Below, one piece after another: positions 28,900 through 38,053 of a stretch of DNA of 64,000 nt. How positions within the stretch are numbered: position 1 is the stretch's first letter; each line of letters begins with the position of its first letter. Made by a program: the position numbers and the translations under genes. Under the pieces are notes generated by a model. That model was not told where the DNA came from and ran no database searches. It was given only the letters and a program-made list of their open reading frames with translations. The stretch is from Cytobacillus purgationiresistens. Its GTDB lineage: Bacteria; Bacillota; Bacilli; Bacillales; Cytobacillaceae. The DNA is taken from assembly GCF_030813235.1 (NCBI RefSeq), contig NZ_JAUSUB010000001.1, forward strand, positions 124,001 through 188,000, given 5' to 3'.

Positions 28900-29709
28900 A
28901 TGATGAGTTTAACACCAGATGAAAGAATTGAATTGCATGGCTTTAATAATTTAACTAAATCCTTAAGTTTCAATATGTATGATATTTGTTATACAAAGAC
29001 AAAAGAGGAAAGAGAAGCTTATATTGAATACATAGATGAGGAATACAGTGCCGAAAGATTAACAAAAATTTTAAAAGCAGTAACAGATATTATTGGCGCC
29101 CATGTGTTGAACGTTGCGCAACAGGATTATATTCCGCAAGGAGCAAGTGTAACAATATTAGTGTCGGAAGGACCGATTGTTGAAGTGCCTACAGAATCAT
29201 TTGAGGAAAGTCCTGGACCGCTGCCAGAATCGGTTGTTATGCAGCTTGATAAGAGCCATATTACTGTACATACGTACCCCGAATATCACCCTTCGGAAGG
29301 GATTAGTACATTCCGTGCGGATATTGATGTATCTACTTGCGGAGAAATATCACCGTTAAAGGCTCTAAACTATCTCATTCATTCATTTGATACTGATATC
29401 ATGACCATTGATTACCGTGTCCGTGGCTTTACAAGGGATAAAAAAGGGAGGAAGCTGTACATCGACCATGATATAAGCTCAATCCAGAACTATATCCCTG
29501 AGGAGGTAAGAGATGAATATGACATGATTGATGTAAATATTTATCAAGCACATACCTTTCATACGAAGTGTAAAATCAAAGAATTCGACTTGGATCAATA
29601 TTTATTCGGATACACGAAGGACAAATTGTCCATGGAAGAAACAAATGAGATAACAGAGAAAATTAGACAAGAAATTGATGAGATTTACTATGGGAAGAAC
29701 ATAAAATAA
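28900..29709 (+). CDS. speD: S-adenosylmethionine decarboxylase proenzyme, E. coli type
   Basis: A 269-residue proenzyme of the long (E. coli-like) class. It supplies decarboxylated SAM for spermidine synthesis. The chain is expected to cut itself before Ser119 in [13 protein letters not shown], turning that serine into the pyruvoyl cofactor. The match to the E. coli protein is near colinear: [46 protein letters not shown] and [12 protein letters not shown]. Most Bacillus species use the short SpeH/SpeD of about 126 residues, so the long form is notable. No spermidine synthase gene is adjacent. Confidence 0.95.
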   Translation: MMSLTPDERIELHGFNNLTKSLSFNMYDICYTKTKEEREAYIEYIDEEYSAERLTKILKAVTDIIGAHVLNVAQQDYIPQGASVTILVSEGPIVEVPTESFEESPGPLPESVVMQLDKSHITVHTYPEYHPSEGISTFRADIDVSTCGEISPLKALNYLIHSFDTDIMTIDYRVRGFTRDKKGRKLYIDHDISSIQNYIPEEVRDEYDMIDVNIYQAHTFHTKCKIKEFDLDQYLFGYTKDKLSMEETNEITEKIRQEIDEIYYGKNIK

Positions 29710-29729
29710 TAATTAGCCGTGCTGAATTA

Positions 29730-29760
29730 GGATTGAGAAAGCAATCTCAATCGTTTTTTC
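29730..29760 (+). terminator. Terminator of speD
   Basis: GATTGAGA (29731-29738) pairs with TCTCAATC (29745-29752), followed by GTTTTTTC. Confidence 0.85.
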
Positions 29761-29825
29761 ATAAAGAGCAAGGCGCATGGTGAGTCGGTTTGAAAAGCTC
29801 AGACTGTAAGACTCGATATCATGGC

Positions 29826-29854
29826 AAAGCGCCCAAGGCTGATGCCTTGGGCGT
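29826..29854 (-). terminator. Probable terminator of the DUF3006 gene
   Basis: CGCCCAAGGC pairs with GCCTTGGGCG across TGAT just after the minus-strand gene. The T-run behind it is short (CTTTG), so its efficiency is uncertain. Confidence 0.6.
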
Positions 29855-29859
29855 CATTC

Positions 29860-30129
29860 TTACTTGCGTTTTTTTAGTCTGTTCCCTTTGTTGCCTTTCG
29901 CTTGAAGTTTAGCCAATAGTTTAGCTGTTTGATCAAATTCTGCTTTTGATTTGGTTGTATTTAATTGGATGTGTTTAATCTCATCGTTATCCAATTCAAC
30001 ATCAAACCACAAGCCGGGGGCGCTGCCTACAGGTAATTCTTCGACGGGTATATGTATTTCCTTTTTGATTGTTTCAATAATGATAACCGCGTATTTTTCT
30101 TCATTTCGATCATAATAGCCAGAGTGCAA
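29860..30129 (-). CDS. DUF3006 family protein
   Basis: An 89-residue protein resembling DUF3006: YYDRNEEKYAVIIIE, then IPVEELPVGSAPG and a strand-rich middle, ending in a lysine-rich tail. The family often sits beside ComEC-like metallo-hydrolases, as here: it begins four bases after the MBL gene stop codon. It starts with TTG 30129 after AGGGTGATA. Function is unknown; it may assist or regulate its partner. Confidence 0.75.
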   Translation of the reverse strand: MHSGYYDRNEEKYAVIIIETIKKEIHIPVEELPVGSAPGLWFDVELDNDEIKHIQLNTTKSKAEFDQTAKLLAKLQAKGNKGNRLKKRK

Positions 30130-30133
30130 AATA

Positions 30134-31237
30134 TCACCCTCCTACACAGGCGAGATTTTCATCAATGATATCAGCCATTCTTGCAGGACCAATACCGCTG
30201 ATCTTACTTAATTCATCCAATGATTTCAACGGACGAAGTTCAATGATTTGCTGCGCTCTTTCATCACCTATATGAATGATTTCTTGAAGTTCCATAGCAG
30301 AAGCAGTATTCACGTTTATACAGCTACTGTCCACAAACTTTACTATCTCAGGTTCAATTTTTTCCACTGGTGAATCTTGATTACTGGGATTGTTAGTCAC
30401 AACTTCAAAATCTTCACCGTCAGTAATGATTTTGATTGTCCCATCGATGTCAGTTCCATAAAGGTGTATCTTATTTCGCTGGATGAGCTCAACTACTTCC
30501 TTATGTGGATGACCATAGGAATTGCCCATCCCTGCACTATAGATGGCTATGTCTGGATTGACGGCGTTCAGAAATTCTTCGCTTGTTGAGGTGGAAGAGC
30601 CGTGATGCCCAAGATGAAGAATGTCAGCTTCTAAATTAAAACCTGCTTCAATCATCGCTCTTTCATTTTTCTTGGCCGCATCCCCTGTGAAAATAAAACG
30701 AATGTCTCCATAAGTTAATTTAAGTGAGACTGACTCTTCATTGGTATCCCCAGTAATTTCATTCGGATAGAGGACTTCAATATTTAAGGGGCCAATATCA
30801 AATTCTTCACCAGCCCGAGGTTCGTAGTATTCCGTCTGCTGGGAATCTATCGCTGCCAAAACTCGCTGGAATACTTTTGAGGTACTTAGATTGCCTGAGA
30901 GCCACACCTCGTCTACATTCAATTCTTCGATCACTCGATCAAGCTGCCCAATATGGTCTGCATCGGGATGTGTGCCAATGGCAAGATCAATATGATTAAT
31001 GCTCTGTTGATGTAAATAATCGATTACTTCTGTTCCAGTAAAGTCACCAGCATCAATCAGGATGGCGTAATCTTCATCCGCTTCTGAAAACTGAATGAGA
31101 GTCGCATCTGCTTGGCCGACATTGATAAAATGAGCGAAGAGCTCATTCTCAGGTTTAGGACGGTCGCTGCTGTCAACCGCTGTCGACACGCCACATCCGG
31201 ATAAAATCAATAATAAAAGTATAATAAGCTTCTTCAT
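30134..31237 (-). CDS. ComEC-like metallo-beta-lactamase lipoprotein with helix-hairpin-helix end
   Basis: A 367-residue exported lipoprotein (lipobox LILSGC, Cys15). Residues about 33-290 form a metallo-beta-lactamase domain of the ComEC/Rec2 type: FINVGQADATLIQ, metal site THPDADH (His90, Asp92, Asp94, His95), FTGDA and HLGHHGS. The last 64 residues contain helix-hairpin-helix repeats (NVNTASAMELQEIIHIG, ISGIGPARMADII), which bind DNA in ComEA. Together they suggest a surface-anchored nuclease or DNA-processing enzyme. It forms a two-gene unit with the DUF3006 protein. Confidence 0.87.
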   Translation of the reverse strand: MKKLIILLLLILSGCGVSTAVDSSDRPKPENELFAHFINVGQADATLIQFSEADEDYAILIDAGDFTGTEVIDYLHQQSINHIDLAIGTHPDADHIGQLDRVIEELNVDEVWLSGNLSTSKVFQRVLAAIDSQQTEYYEPRAGEEFDIGPLNIEVLYPNEITGDTNEESVSLKLTYGDIRFIFTGDAAKKNERAMIEAGFNLEADILHLGHHGSSTSTSEEFLNAVNPDIAIYSAGMGNSYGHPHKEVVELIQRNKIHLYGTDIDGTIKIITDGEDFEVVTNNPSNQDSPVEKIEPEIVKFVDSSCINVNTASAMELQEIIHIGDERAQQIIELRPLKSLDELSKISGIGPARMADIIDENLACVGG

Positions 31238-31292
31238 TCTTCTCCCCCTACCAAACTATTATAGTACAAAACGAAGGAAGGAGGATTGGCGT

Positions 31293-31469
31293 TTATTTTC
31301 TCTTCTGCTCTTCTAATAACTCGATCACCTTATCTAACTTTTCTTCCACCACTTTATTGTCATTTCGTTTAGATCTCAATATACGGATAATCTGGACAAT
31401 GAAATAAATAAATCCAAATAGGATAAGAAACATAAGGATTTGGAATATAATGTCCCCCATGTTTATCAT
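31293..31469 (-). CDS. DUF4083-like small membrane protein
   Basis: A 58-residue protein read from ATG 31469 (AAAGGA upstream) to TAA at 31293. It starts MINMGDIIFQILMFLILFGF, crosses the membrane once, and ends in a charged helix with KLDKVIELLEEQKRK. This matches the DUF4083 pattern of small Bacillus proteins. No function is known. It is separated from the MBL gene by 55 bases and has the same direction, so it could lead that operon. Confidence 0.7.
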   Translation of the reverse strand: MINMGDIIFQILMFLILFGFIYFIVQIIRILRSKRNDNKVVEEKLDKVIELLEEQKRK

Positions 31470-31564
31470 AAATAAGTCATCCTTTCAATACTATATATAC
31501 ATATTTTATCCTAAAATCCCTAAAGATTCCATGCTAAAATAAAGCAGAAAAGGAGGGGTAATAG

Positions 31565-32266
31565 GTGCACTCAATTGATATGATATATATCTTAATTTTT
31601 TGTATTGGATGGGTTATTATTGGGACCTTTGTATTGAAAAAGTATAAGGGGAGAGATGAAAAACCGCGGTTATACAAGGTAATGATCGTTTTACTTGTAG
31701 GGTTATTTTCGTTTACATTTAATTTTAATTTATTAAATCATTTTGTCTCTATTTCTATTTTGCCGTTAGGGGTATGGATGGTATATTTCTTCACTAGAAA
31801 AGGTCAATGGAAGTCTTATCGATACTATGCCTGGCTTGGTTTCTTTGCGAATTATTTATTTATGCTTTTATTGTTGGCGAATGCGGGGCTGCACAGCCTT
31901 GTTTATCCAAAATCCTCCCCAACCACTTTTGTTGCAAGCACTGAAAAACCCTATCTATTAGAGTCCCATTCAACCGCAAAGGAAGTGTCATTAAAGGATG
32001 ACTTTGTGACGATTATCTCGACCTTTAAACAAGGGAGTCATGATGTAGAAGAATGGTATTACGTCCACGTTAATGACGAGAAAATGAAGGATGAACAATT
32101 TCCATACATTTTAACAGGAACATACTCTAAATTCGGTTCGAGCCTTAAGCCAATGATATATGTTGAGAAGTCAGGGAAAGGCATCCTCGTATTGACAGAT
32201 GGTAAGCAGCAATATTTTGAAGGGCAGCGATCAATTTTTGAAAGCGAAGTGGAGGGGAGAGAATGA
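31565..32266 (+). CDS. Membrane protein of unknown function, first of a pair
   Basis: A 233-residue protein starting with GTG 31565 after AGGAGGGG. The first 115 residues hold four hydrophobic segments; the rest is a soluble domain with strand-rich character, probably outside the cell. I recognise no family. Its stop codon overlaps the start of the next gene by four bases (ATGA), so the two are translationally coupled and likely act together. Confidence 0.65.
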   Translation: MHSIDMIYILIFCIGWVIIGTFVLKKYKGRDEKPRLYKVMIVLLVGLFSFTFNFNLLNHFVSISILPLGVWMVYFFTRKGQWKSYRYYAWLGFFANYLFMLLLLANAGLHSLVYPKSSPTTFVASTEKPYLLESHSTAKEVSLKDDFVTIISTFKQGSHDVEEWYYVHVNDEKMKDEQFPYILTGTYSKFGSSLKPMIYVEKSGKGILVLTDGKQQYFEGQRSIFESEVEGRE

Positions 32267-32991
32267 AAAAGCTTAAAGTTTTGCTGCTGATCCTTGGCGC
32301 ATTTCTCCTCGTGACGCTCGCTTATGTCTATTATGATCAATCGCAAAAGACTAAAATGCCAACTGATGAAGAATTGATAAAAGAACTTTCTATAGACGAG
32401 ACAAGGGACGGAGTCAAGCATATCCAGGATAAGGTCAAAATTGATGACAATCGGCTGTTTGTTCCTTATATTTCTACAAAAGGGGATTACAGCATAAGTT
32501 TATGGGAGTGGGACCGTGGTAAATGGGAACTTAGAAGCTGGGGTCAGAAAGGGGAAGTGCGGATTTGGAAAGGGAAATTGAGCAAGCCCTCTTCATACTA
32601 TTTAGTTTGGAATATGTCACCAAAAGATAATATTGGTCAAATCAAGGTTTCTCTAGGTAAAGAGCGCGTCTTTTACGTGTCAGATCAGGAAATGAGATAC
32701 AATCCTGAGATTGATTTATCAACAGAAATAAACGTTGAAAATAAAACATATGGATATCAAACCATTTCAGAAGAATGGGTTCAGTTTCTGACCCATTATT
32801 ACCAAGCTGAAACTGCAATTAATTTTGATTCATTATTTAATCATGTTTTCGCGAATCAATTCATAGTCTATACATGGATAGCAAAGGATGCGAAAGGAAA
32901 TATCATTCTTCCGGAAAACTCAGTATTCGGAAATGGATCAGGCGGCGGTGAGAGCGTTGATTATATTATTTATCAATCACCAGATGAATAA
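32263..32991 (+). CDS. Membrane-anchored extracellular protein of unknown function
   Basis: A 242-residue protein with one N-terminal membrane anchor (about residues 7-25) and a soluble domain rich in tryptophan and tyrosine (ISLWEWDRGKWELRSWGQKG). It overlaps the previous gene by four bases. No family is recognised. The coupled gene pair and lack of signal cleavage motif suggest a small membrane complex. Expression level or trigger cannot be inferred. Confidence 0.62.
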   Translation: MKKLKVLLLILGAFLLVTLAYVYYDQSQKTKMPTDEELIKELSIDETRDGVKHIQDKVKIDDNRLFVPYISTKGDYSISLWEWDRGKWELRSWGQKGEVRIWKGKLSKPSSYYLVWNMSPKDNIGQIKVSLGKERVFYVSDQEMRYNPEIDLSTEINVENKTYGYQTISEEWVQFLTHYYQAETAINFDSLFNHVFANQFIVYTWIAKDAKGNIILPENSVFGNGSGGGESVDYIIYQSPDE

Positions 32992-33168
32992 TCATTTGGA
33001 AAAATCAGTGCCTAATGTTTGAATCTTATTCTCAAATCTTTCAAGTTTCTTTTTTAAGTGTTCCAGCTTAAGCTCAAGCTCATCCAGACGAAAATCAACT
33101 CTGTCATGATCAAGGTCCATTAAGATTATTAATTCTTTTAGTGAATGTACATCCTTATGTGATTTCAT
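32992..33168 (-). CDS. Small coiled-coil protein
   Basis: A 58-residue protein, mostly one long amphipathic helix (LDELELKLEHLKKKLERF). I choose ATG 33168 because AAAGGAG lies eight bases upstream; the frame runs on to 33240 without a binding site. It lies downstream of a MerR-like gene in the same direction. No function is proposed. Confidence 0.55.
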   Translation of the reverse strand: MKSHKDVHSLKELIILMDLDHDRVDFRLDELELKLEHLKKKLERFENKIQTLGTDFSK

Positions 33169-33249
33169 GATTTGCTCCTTTATAAATGTATTTGACCTGC
33201 CTTGCAGGAAGCACTCTATTACAGAGTGCCCCTTTTGCATGGCTGATAA

Positions 33250-34200
33250 TCATCTCCAAAATTGCCACCATGTTTTTTGGCTCTCTGTTGTGGCAGCCGC
33301 ATTTCGGAAAGAGACAATCATATCATTGAATGCATCTTCTCTTTCTCTCAGACGATGCAGGTACTCTTCATGCTCTTTTTTCATTGTTTCAAAGTAAATA
33401 TCCCGATCGGCATTCATGCTATCCTTTAGCGTGCTGATTTCTGCACTGAATTCAGTGCCTGTCACTTCTGCGGAGCTCGAGATATAGTGAATCATCGTTT
33501 TGAATTCTTCGGAAGAGGCTTCCGAGGATTCTTCGATCTTATTAGATATATAATGAATTTGGTCAGTCGTTCGTTTAGATTGCTTTGCCACTCTTTTTGC
33601 TAAAGTTTCGAAGGCATCAGTGCTTTGTTGTGTAGTTAGCTGAAGTTGATCAGTCATTCCCTCTAATTCTGCCTTCGTTTTTTCGTTTGATTTATAGATG
33701 GAATCTGATAAGCTTTTAACCGTATGAAGAGAGCTCTTAGATATTTCCTTCTTCATCTCATCAATCACTTCTTTTTTAATACCCGTTCTAATTTCATTTT
33801 TAATCTCTATTAGTAAATGGTCTTTAAATGTTTCCATGGCAGCCATAAATTGCTCCATATTACCGGTGTCTTCTTTAGGATGAAGGGGTTGCTCCTGTTG
33901 TATAGGTTTCAAAGAGGTTTCGATTGTTTCAGAAGCTCCTTCTGAATCGTTCTGAGAGGTTTCAAGATGTTGTTTTAAAAGCTTGCGAATCATTTTTTGA
34001 CTTAAGTTTTGGCTTCGCATGTCCTTTACTGTGCTTAGAAGCTGTATTTCTTCTTCAGTATAGAAGCGTGCTCCATTTTTTGATCTCGGAACGATGAGGA
34101 TACCTTTTAAATCTTTTTCCCATTGTCGTAGTGTGCCAGGTGGGACATTTAAATTTTTGGATACCTCATTAATGGTATATGCTTGCATAATCTGTTTCAT
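33250..34200 (-). CDS. MerR-like DNA-binding protein with long coiled coil (DUF3967-like)
   Basis: A 316-residue protein. Residues about 5-70 are a MerR-type helix-turn-helix (YTINEVSKNLNVPPGTLRQW, ARFYTEEEIQLL). The rest is a long, charged helix broken by serine-rich parts and ends in TWWQFWR, as in DUF3967 proteins. The shape recalls RacA, which links DNA to the cell pole, but identity with RacA is not supported. I choose ATG 34200 after AAGGGAG; a longer frame starts at 34236. Role is unknown. Confidence 0.72.
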   Translation of the reverse strand: MKQIMQAYTINEVSKNLNVPPGTLRQWEKDLKGILIVPRSKNGARFYTEEEIQLLSTVKDMRSQNLSQKMIRKLLKQHLETSQNDSEGASETIETSLKPIQQEQPLHPKEDTGNMEQFMAAMETFKDHLLIEIKNEIRTGIKKEVIDEMKKEISKSSLHTVKSLSDSIYKSNEKTKAELEGMTDQLQLTTQQSTDAFETLAKRVAKQSKRTTDQIHYISNKIEESSEASSEEFKTMIHYISSSAEVTGTEFSAEISTLKDSMNADRDIYFETMKKEHEEYLHRLREREDAFNDMIVSFRNAAATTESQKTWWQFWR

Positions 34201-34492
34201 GTATAATCTCCCTTTCATCATAGTGTAATTTTTCATGTTTCGGAAGGGGATTCCGAACTACTAACCAATCTCCTATAAATAGCTATTCAGCACAGCTACC
34301 TTCATTTTCCTGCAAGTTGACAAAAGCTATCAAAAGAAGACGATATTCCGCAAAAACAGGCACTTTATAACGAATTGATGAAAAAGAAAGTCGGAAAAGA
34401 GGATTAGGAAAAAAGATACATAGATGAGGATAGTAAAATTGTCACTATAGCATTTTTAAGTCAAATAAAGTAAAAAAGATGACCAATTTTGG

Positions 34493-35569
34493 TCATCTAT
34501 CTGAAGAACTGTATTTAAGCGATTTCTTAAAAATCCATTTTAACAAGGGAGGAACAGCGAAAAAGATAAAAAATAATCTAAATAGCTGGTATCCCGTGAC
34601 AACTGATAGATCTGCCCCAACTTCATGAGCGATGATGGCCATTTGATCCATGCCGCCTGGAGAGAGACTGAGGAAGCTAGTTGCTTCTGAAAAATGAAAA
34701 TATTGGCTTAGTACAAAGCTCAGGAAAAGAGAGCCGAGGATTAAAAAAGTACTGCTAACCAATGCAAGCGTAATCAGCTTTGTTTTATGCTCTAGCTTTT
34801 CAGGATGCATCATTAATCCGATATTCACACCAATAAGTATTTGTGATAAGTCGAGCAAGCCAATTGGAAGTTCTGGTCCATTAAAGCCGATAAGACCAAG
34901 CAAAGCTGTGCCAAGTATAGGACCAAGCAGAAACGGCGTCGGTGTACCCATCTTTTTAAACAGAAGCGCGAAAACAATAGCAACGACAGCAAAAACAATC
35001 AGATTTGGAAAGAGTCCGCTCCAGTGAGGAGTGACAACTTCAGGTACAAATGATTGCTCTTCACCAAAGAGTGGACCAAAAATGAGAAAGGGTACAAGGA
35101 AAATAATCATAATTAAACGGATGACTTGAAGGAAAGTGACGACAGTTACATTGACTCCCTTTGTTTCCTCTGCAAGTATCATCATTTGAGACAAGCCGCC
35201 AGGTATACTGCCAATCAAAACCGACGGATAATTAATTCCAGTTAGCTTTGAAATGAGAAAAGCAGTCAATGCGCTTAATAACACAATGAATACTGTCATT
35301 AGTAACATGGAAGGCAATTGGTGGCCAATAAAAATAAGTGCCTCTTTTGTTAATGATAGTCCCATCGAATAACCGATGATAAGTATTCCGATGTTTCTAA
35401 GGTAAGGGGGCCAGTGAAGCTCTTTTTTTGTGACAATCGTAAAAATCATAATCGAGGCTATTGATCCTAATAGCCAGCCGACTGGGATATGTAATAAATG
35501 AAAGATAAGTCCGCAAAGTGATGCCAATAAAAAGGCAAAAACCATGCTCGGAAACTTTTGAGAATTCAT
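34493..35569 (-). CDS. AbrB-duplication family membrane protein
   Basis: A 358-residue membrane protein with about ten helices and an internal duplication: GWLLGSIASIMIF / PTPFLLGPILGTALL and SIPGGLSQMMILAEE / SLSPGGMDQMAIIAHE are paired repeats. This is the membrane protein AbrB family (once annotated as ammonia monooxygenase), unrelated to the transition-state regulator AbrB. Transport is likely but the substrate is unknown. ATG 35569 follows GAAGGT; the frame extends upstream to 35623. Single gene. Confidence 0.82.
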   Translation of the reverse strand: MNSQKFPSMVFAFLLASLCGLIFHLLHIPVGWLLGSIASIMIFTIVTKKELHWPPYLRNIGILIIGYSMGLSLTKEALIFIGHQLPSMLLMTVFIVLLSALTAFLISKLTGINYPSVLIGSIPGGLSQMMILAEETKGVNVTVVTFLQVIRLIMIIFLVPFLIFGPLFGEEQSFVPEVVTPHWSGLFPNLIVFAVVAIVFALLFKKMGTPTPFLLGPILGTALLGLIGFNGPELPIGLLDLSQILIGVNIGLMMHPEKLEHKTKLITLALVSSTFLILGSLFLSFVLSQYFHFSEATSFLSLSPGGMDQMAIIAHEVGADLSVVTGYQLFRLFFIFFAVPPLLKWIFKKSLKYSSSDR

Positions 35570-35707
35570 ATGATGACCTTCTTTTTTAATTGAATCATTT
35601 CGATTTATGAAATATACGTTCATATTACCATATTTTTATAGTTAATGTTTAATCACTAGCAGGAATTCACTCTGAATAACAGAATAAATGGGAAGGCGGT
35701 GATAAAG

Positions 35708-36457
35708 ATGAAAAGGTATAAGGACTTAGCTGGCAAAGAGCTAAATTTGTTGAATGGGCTTCCGACATATATATTTATAGAAGAAAAGGATGATGGCCTA
35801 AATCATCTTCTATTCTCTTCAAGAATGGGATCAGTCCTCTCATTAGCGAAAGAGCAAGAGCTGGTTCGAATCGGCGTACTATTAATTAAAAATAATGATC
35901 TTGATTACATAGAAAAAAGGCGTGAATTAATTAAACTCGGCTTTCATTTGTTTTCCACCAATGTGACAGTAAAAAGAAACTTGGGAAATGCAGATTTCGA
36001 GCCAAGTAATCTGGTTTGGAAGACTATTGCTAAAGATGAAATAACCGTAATGGAATTCCAGTCTTTATGGGAAAGGTGTAAAAACCCTGGAATGAAGATC
36101 GACGCACAAATGCAATCTGTGAAAAGTGAATTAGGCCATGGATGGGAAAAATACTGCATGGCAGCATTTGATAAAGAGGTGCCAATTGGGATTAGCATTC
36201 CCCATATTGAACCAGGAACAGAGGATGAGGGCAGGCTATTTTATTTCGGTATTTTACCAGAACAAAGGGGAAAGGGCTTTGCGGCAAAAATGCATGCTGA
36301 TTCGCTTCAATCACTCATTAGCATCGGCGCAAGCTATTATATTGGAAGCACAGCTGAAGAAAATACTACGATGGTTAGAGTGTTTTTGCGAAATGGTTGT
36401 TTGCTAAATGAAACAACTGAAGTTTTCTACCTCTATTTAAAAAACCATGAAAGGTGA
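35708..36457 (+). CDS. GNAT-family N-acetyltransferase
   Basis: A 249-residue protein. The C-terminal half holds a GNAT domain with the acetyl-CoA pyrophosphate loop PEQRGKGFAAKMH and a preceding strand LFYFGIL; the N-terminal half is poorly conserved. I choose ATG 35708, about 11 bases after GGAAGG. It overlaps or abuts the following ATPase gene, and an HIT gene follows that, so three genes form one operon. The acceptor substrate is unknown. Confidence 0.78.
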   Translation: MKRYKDLAGKELNLLNGLPTYIFIEEKDDGLNHLLFSSRMGSVLSLAKEQELVRIGVLLIKNNDLDYIEKRRELIKLGFHLFSTNVTVKRNLGNADFEPSNLVWKTIAKDEITVMEFQSLWERCKNPGMKIDAQMQSVKSELGHGWEKYCMAAFDKEVPIGISIPHIEPGTEDEGRLFYFGILPEQRGKGFAAKMHADSLQSLISIGASYYIGSTAEENTTMVRVFLRNGCLLNETTEVFYLYLKNHER

Positions 36458-36462
36458 GTCAT

Positions 36463-37197
36463 ATGTTCTTAACTCGTATTACAAAATTACAAAATCAAAT
36501 TCCTTCACAGGAAACCTACCCTTTTTCCATTCCTGCTATTAAAAATATGAATGAAATTGAGCTGACTAAGAGAATCACTTTCTTAGTTGGTGAGAACGGC
36601 TCAGGCAAATCAACTTTACTGGAGGCTATAGCAGATAAATGTGACTTCCATACTGCCGGAGGGGGGAGAAACAATCTTTATGAGGTGCATGAAGCCCAAT
36701 CAGCGCTAGGGGGATATATTAGATTATCTTGGATGCCGAAAGTGACGAACGGTTTCTTTCTGCGTGCTGAATCCTTCTATCAGTTTGCTAGTCATATAGA
36801 TGACATAGATACTACAGGCTATCGCGATTATGGCGGAAAGTCACTGCATCATCAATCACATGGAGAATCGTTTATCTCCTTATTCCTAAATCGTTTCAAA
36901 GGAAAAGCTATCTATCTATTAGATGAGCCGGAAGCAGCACTATCTCCCGCTCGGCAGCTTGCGTTCTTAAGAATTCTCCATGATTTAACCAAAAATGAAG
37001 ATTGTCAGTTTATCATTGCCACTCACTCACCTATCTTGCTCGGCTATCCGGATGCAACGATTTTAAATTTCGATGATGGCTGTATAGCAGAAACAAAGTA
37101 TGAAGAGACCGACCACTATCAAATTACTCGTTATTTTCTGGAAAATCGGCAAAGGTATTTAGAGGAATTATTTAAGGAGGATTCACCAGATGACTGA
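36463..37197 (+). CDS. AAA-type ABC-like ATPase
   Basis: A 244-residue stand-alone ATPase. Walker A is GENGSGKST (residues 43-51), a signature-like SHGES is near 132-136, and Walker B is IYLLDEPEAAL (about 150-160), followed by a histidine switch in IATHSP. This order is typical of SMC/RecF-like and OLD-like ATPases without a transporter. I choose ATG 36463 after AAGGTGAG; a GTG at 36454 is possible. It sits between GNAT and HIT genes and overlaps the latter by eight bases. Role is unknown. Confidence 0.8.
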   Translation: MFLTRITKLQNQIPSQETYPFSIPAIKNMNEIELTKRITFLVGENGSGKSTLLEAIADKCDFHTAGGGRNNLYEVHEAQSALGGYIRLSWMPKVTNGFFLRAESFYQFASHIDDIDTTGYRDYGGKSLHHQSHGESFISLFLNRFKGKAIYLLDEPEAALSPARQLAFLRILHDLTKNEDCQFIIATHSPILLGYPDATILNFDDGCIAETKYEETDHYQITRYFLENRQRYLEELFKEDSPDD

Positions 37198-37516
37198 AGA
37201 CTTTTATTGTGATCAAGTATTAAACGGGAAAACAGAAGTACAAAAGTTGTATGAAACGGAAAATGTTCTTGCCTATTATCATACCAAACCGTTTTATCCC
37301 GTACATATCGTGACCATTCCAAAGCAGCATATTGATTCTTTGCTAACGATAGAAGACCATCCATTATTAATTGAAATGTTGGAAGTCATAAAGAAAGTTG
37401 CTGCACAGGTAACCGAAGAGAACGGGGCTGCCCGGGTATTGACCAATCTGGGAAACTATCAAGATTCAAAGCATCTTCATTGGCATATTGTTCACGGAGA
37501 GCCTTTAGTGAAGTGA
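37190..37516 (+). CDS. HIT-family nucleotide-binding hydrolase
   Basis: A 108-residue HIT protein with the histidine triad HLHWHIVHG (His95, His97, His99, His102) and the upstream PVHIVTIPKQHIDSL block. HIT proteins hydrolyse or transfer nucleotides from compounds such as adenosine phosphoramidate. The start overlaps the ATPase gene by eight bases, so translation is coupled. It is the last gene of the GNAT-ATPase-HIT operon. Confidence 0.88.
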   Translation: MTEDFYCDQVLNGKTEVQKLYETENVLAYYHTKPFYPVHIVTIPKQHIDSLLTIEDHPLLIEMLEVIKKVAAQVTEENGAARVLTNLGNYQDSKHLHWHIVHGEPLVK

Positions 37517-37521
37517 TTTTA

Positions 37522-37971
37522 TTATATTTTAAAACAATATAGCGTGAATAGGTTACAGCTAAGCCTGAAAGTTCCGCTGATTTGTGAAAGATTTTCTTTA
37601 ATTACTCTTTCATAAATATTGGGCTTTTGTCCAAAGCATCGGTATTTAATAATATCGATTGGGGATTGCAAGTATTCCGTGCTATTAAATGCATCAATAG
37701 AATAGTAGGAGAAGTCAGCATTTTTAGGCTCTTTTTCAAGCTTATCTATGATAGGAGTGCCAATTGTGTGCGGGAAGAATTCGGGGGAAAAGTGAGATAG
37801 CTCTTTCCCTAAATCGTCATCTGGGTGAAGCCCCAGGGCTTCTCCACCTTGTTTGATAATCCTTTTAAGATAGGGACAGGCAGAAGTGGGTCCCTTACGG
37901 TTATAAGGGCAGTCAAATTCATTGTTGCCAAAGGGTAATCCATTTTTAGAATTTAAAAGACACCATTTCAT
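37522..37971 (-). CDS. Uncharacterised protein with a CPY...CPYL cysteine pair
   Basis: A 149-residue protein with no signal or membrane segment. Two short motifs, DCPYNRKG and ACPYLKR, could bind a metal, and further cysteines lie near the end. I recognise no family. ATG 37971 has only a weak AAGAGA upstream. It ends five bases from the HIT gene on the opposite strand and is divergent from the NERD pseudogene. The coding status is likely but unproven. Confidence 0.5.
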   Translation of the reverse strand: MKWCLLNSKNGLPFGNNEFDCPYNRKGPTSACPYLKRIIKQGGEALGLHPDDDLGKELSHFSPEFFPHTIGTPIIDKLEKEPKNADFSYYSIDAFNSTEYLQSPIDIIKYRCFGQKPNIYERVIKENLSQISGTFRLSCNLFTLYCFKI

Positions 37972-38053
37972 TTTAATTGTTCTCTTTACATTTGTTTGTC
38001 CTGCCTTGAAATAATGATAGTATGGATATTAATCAAAAGAAAGGATAGATGTG

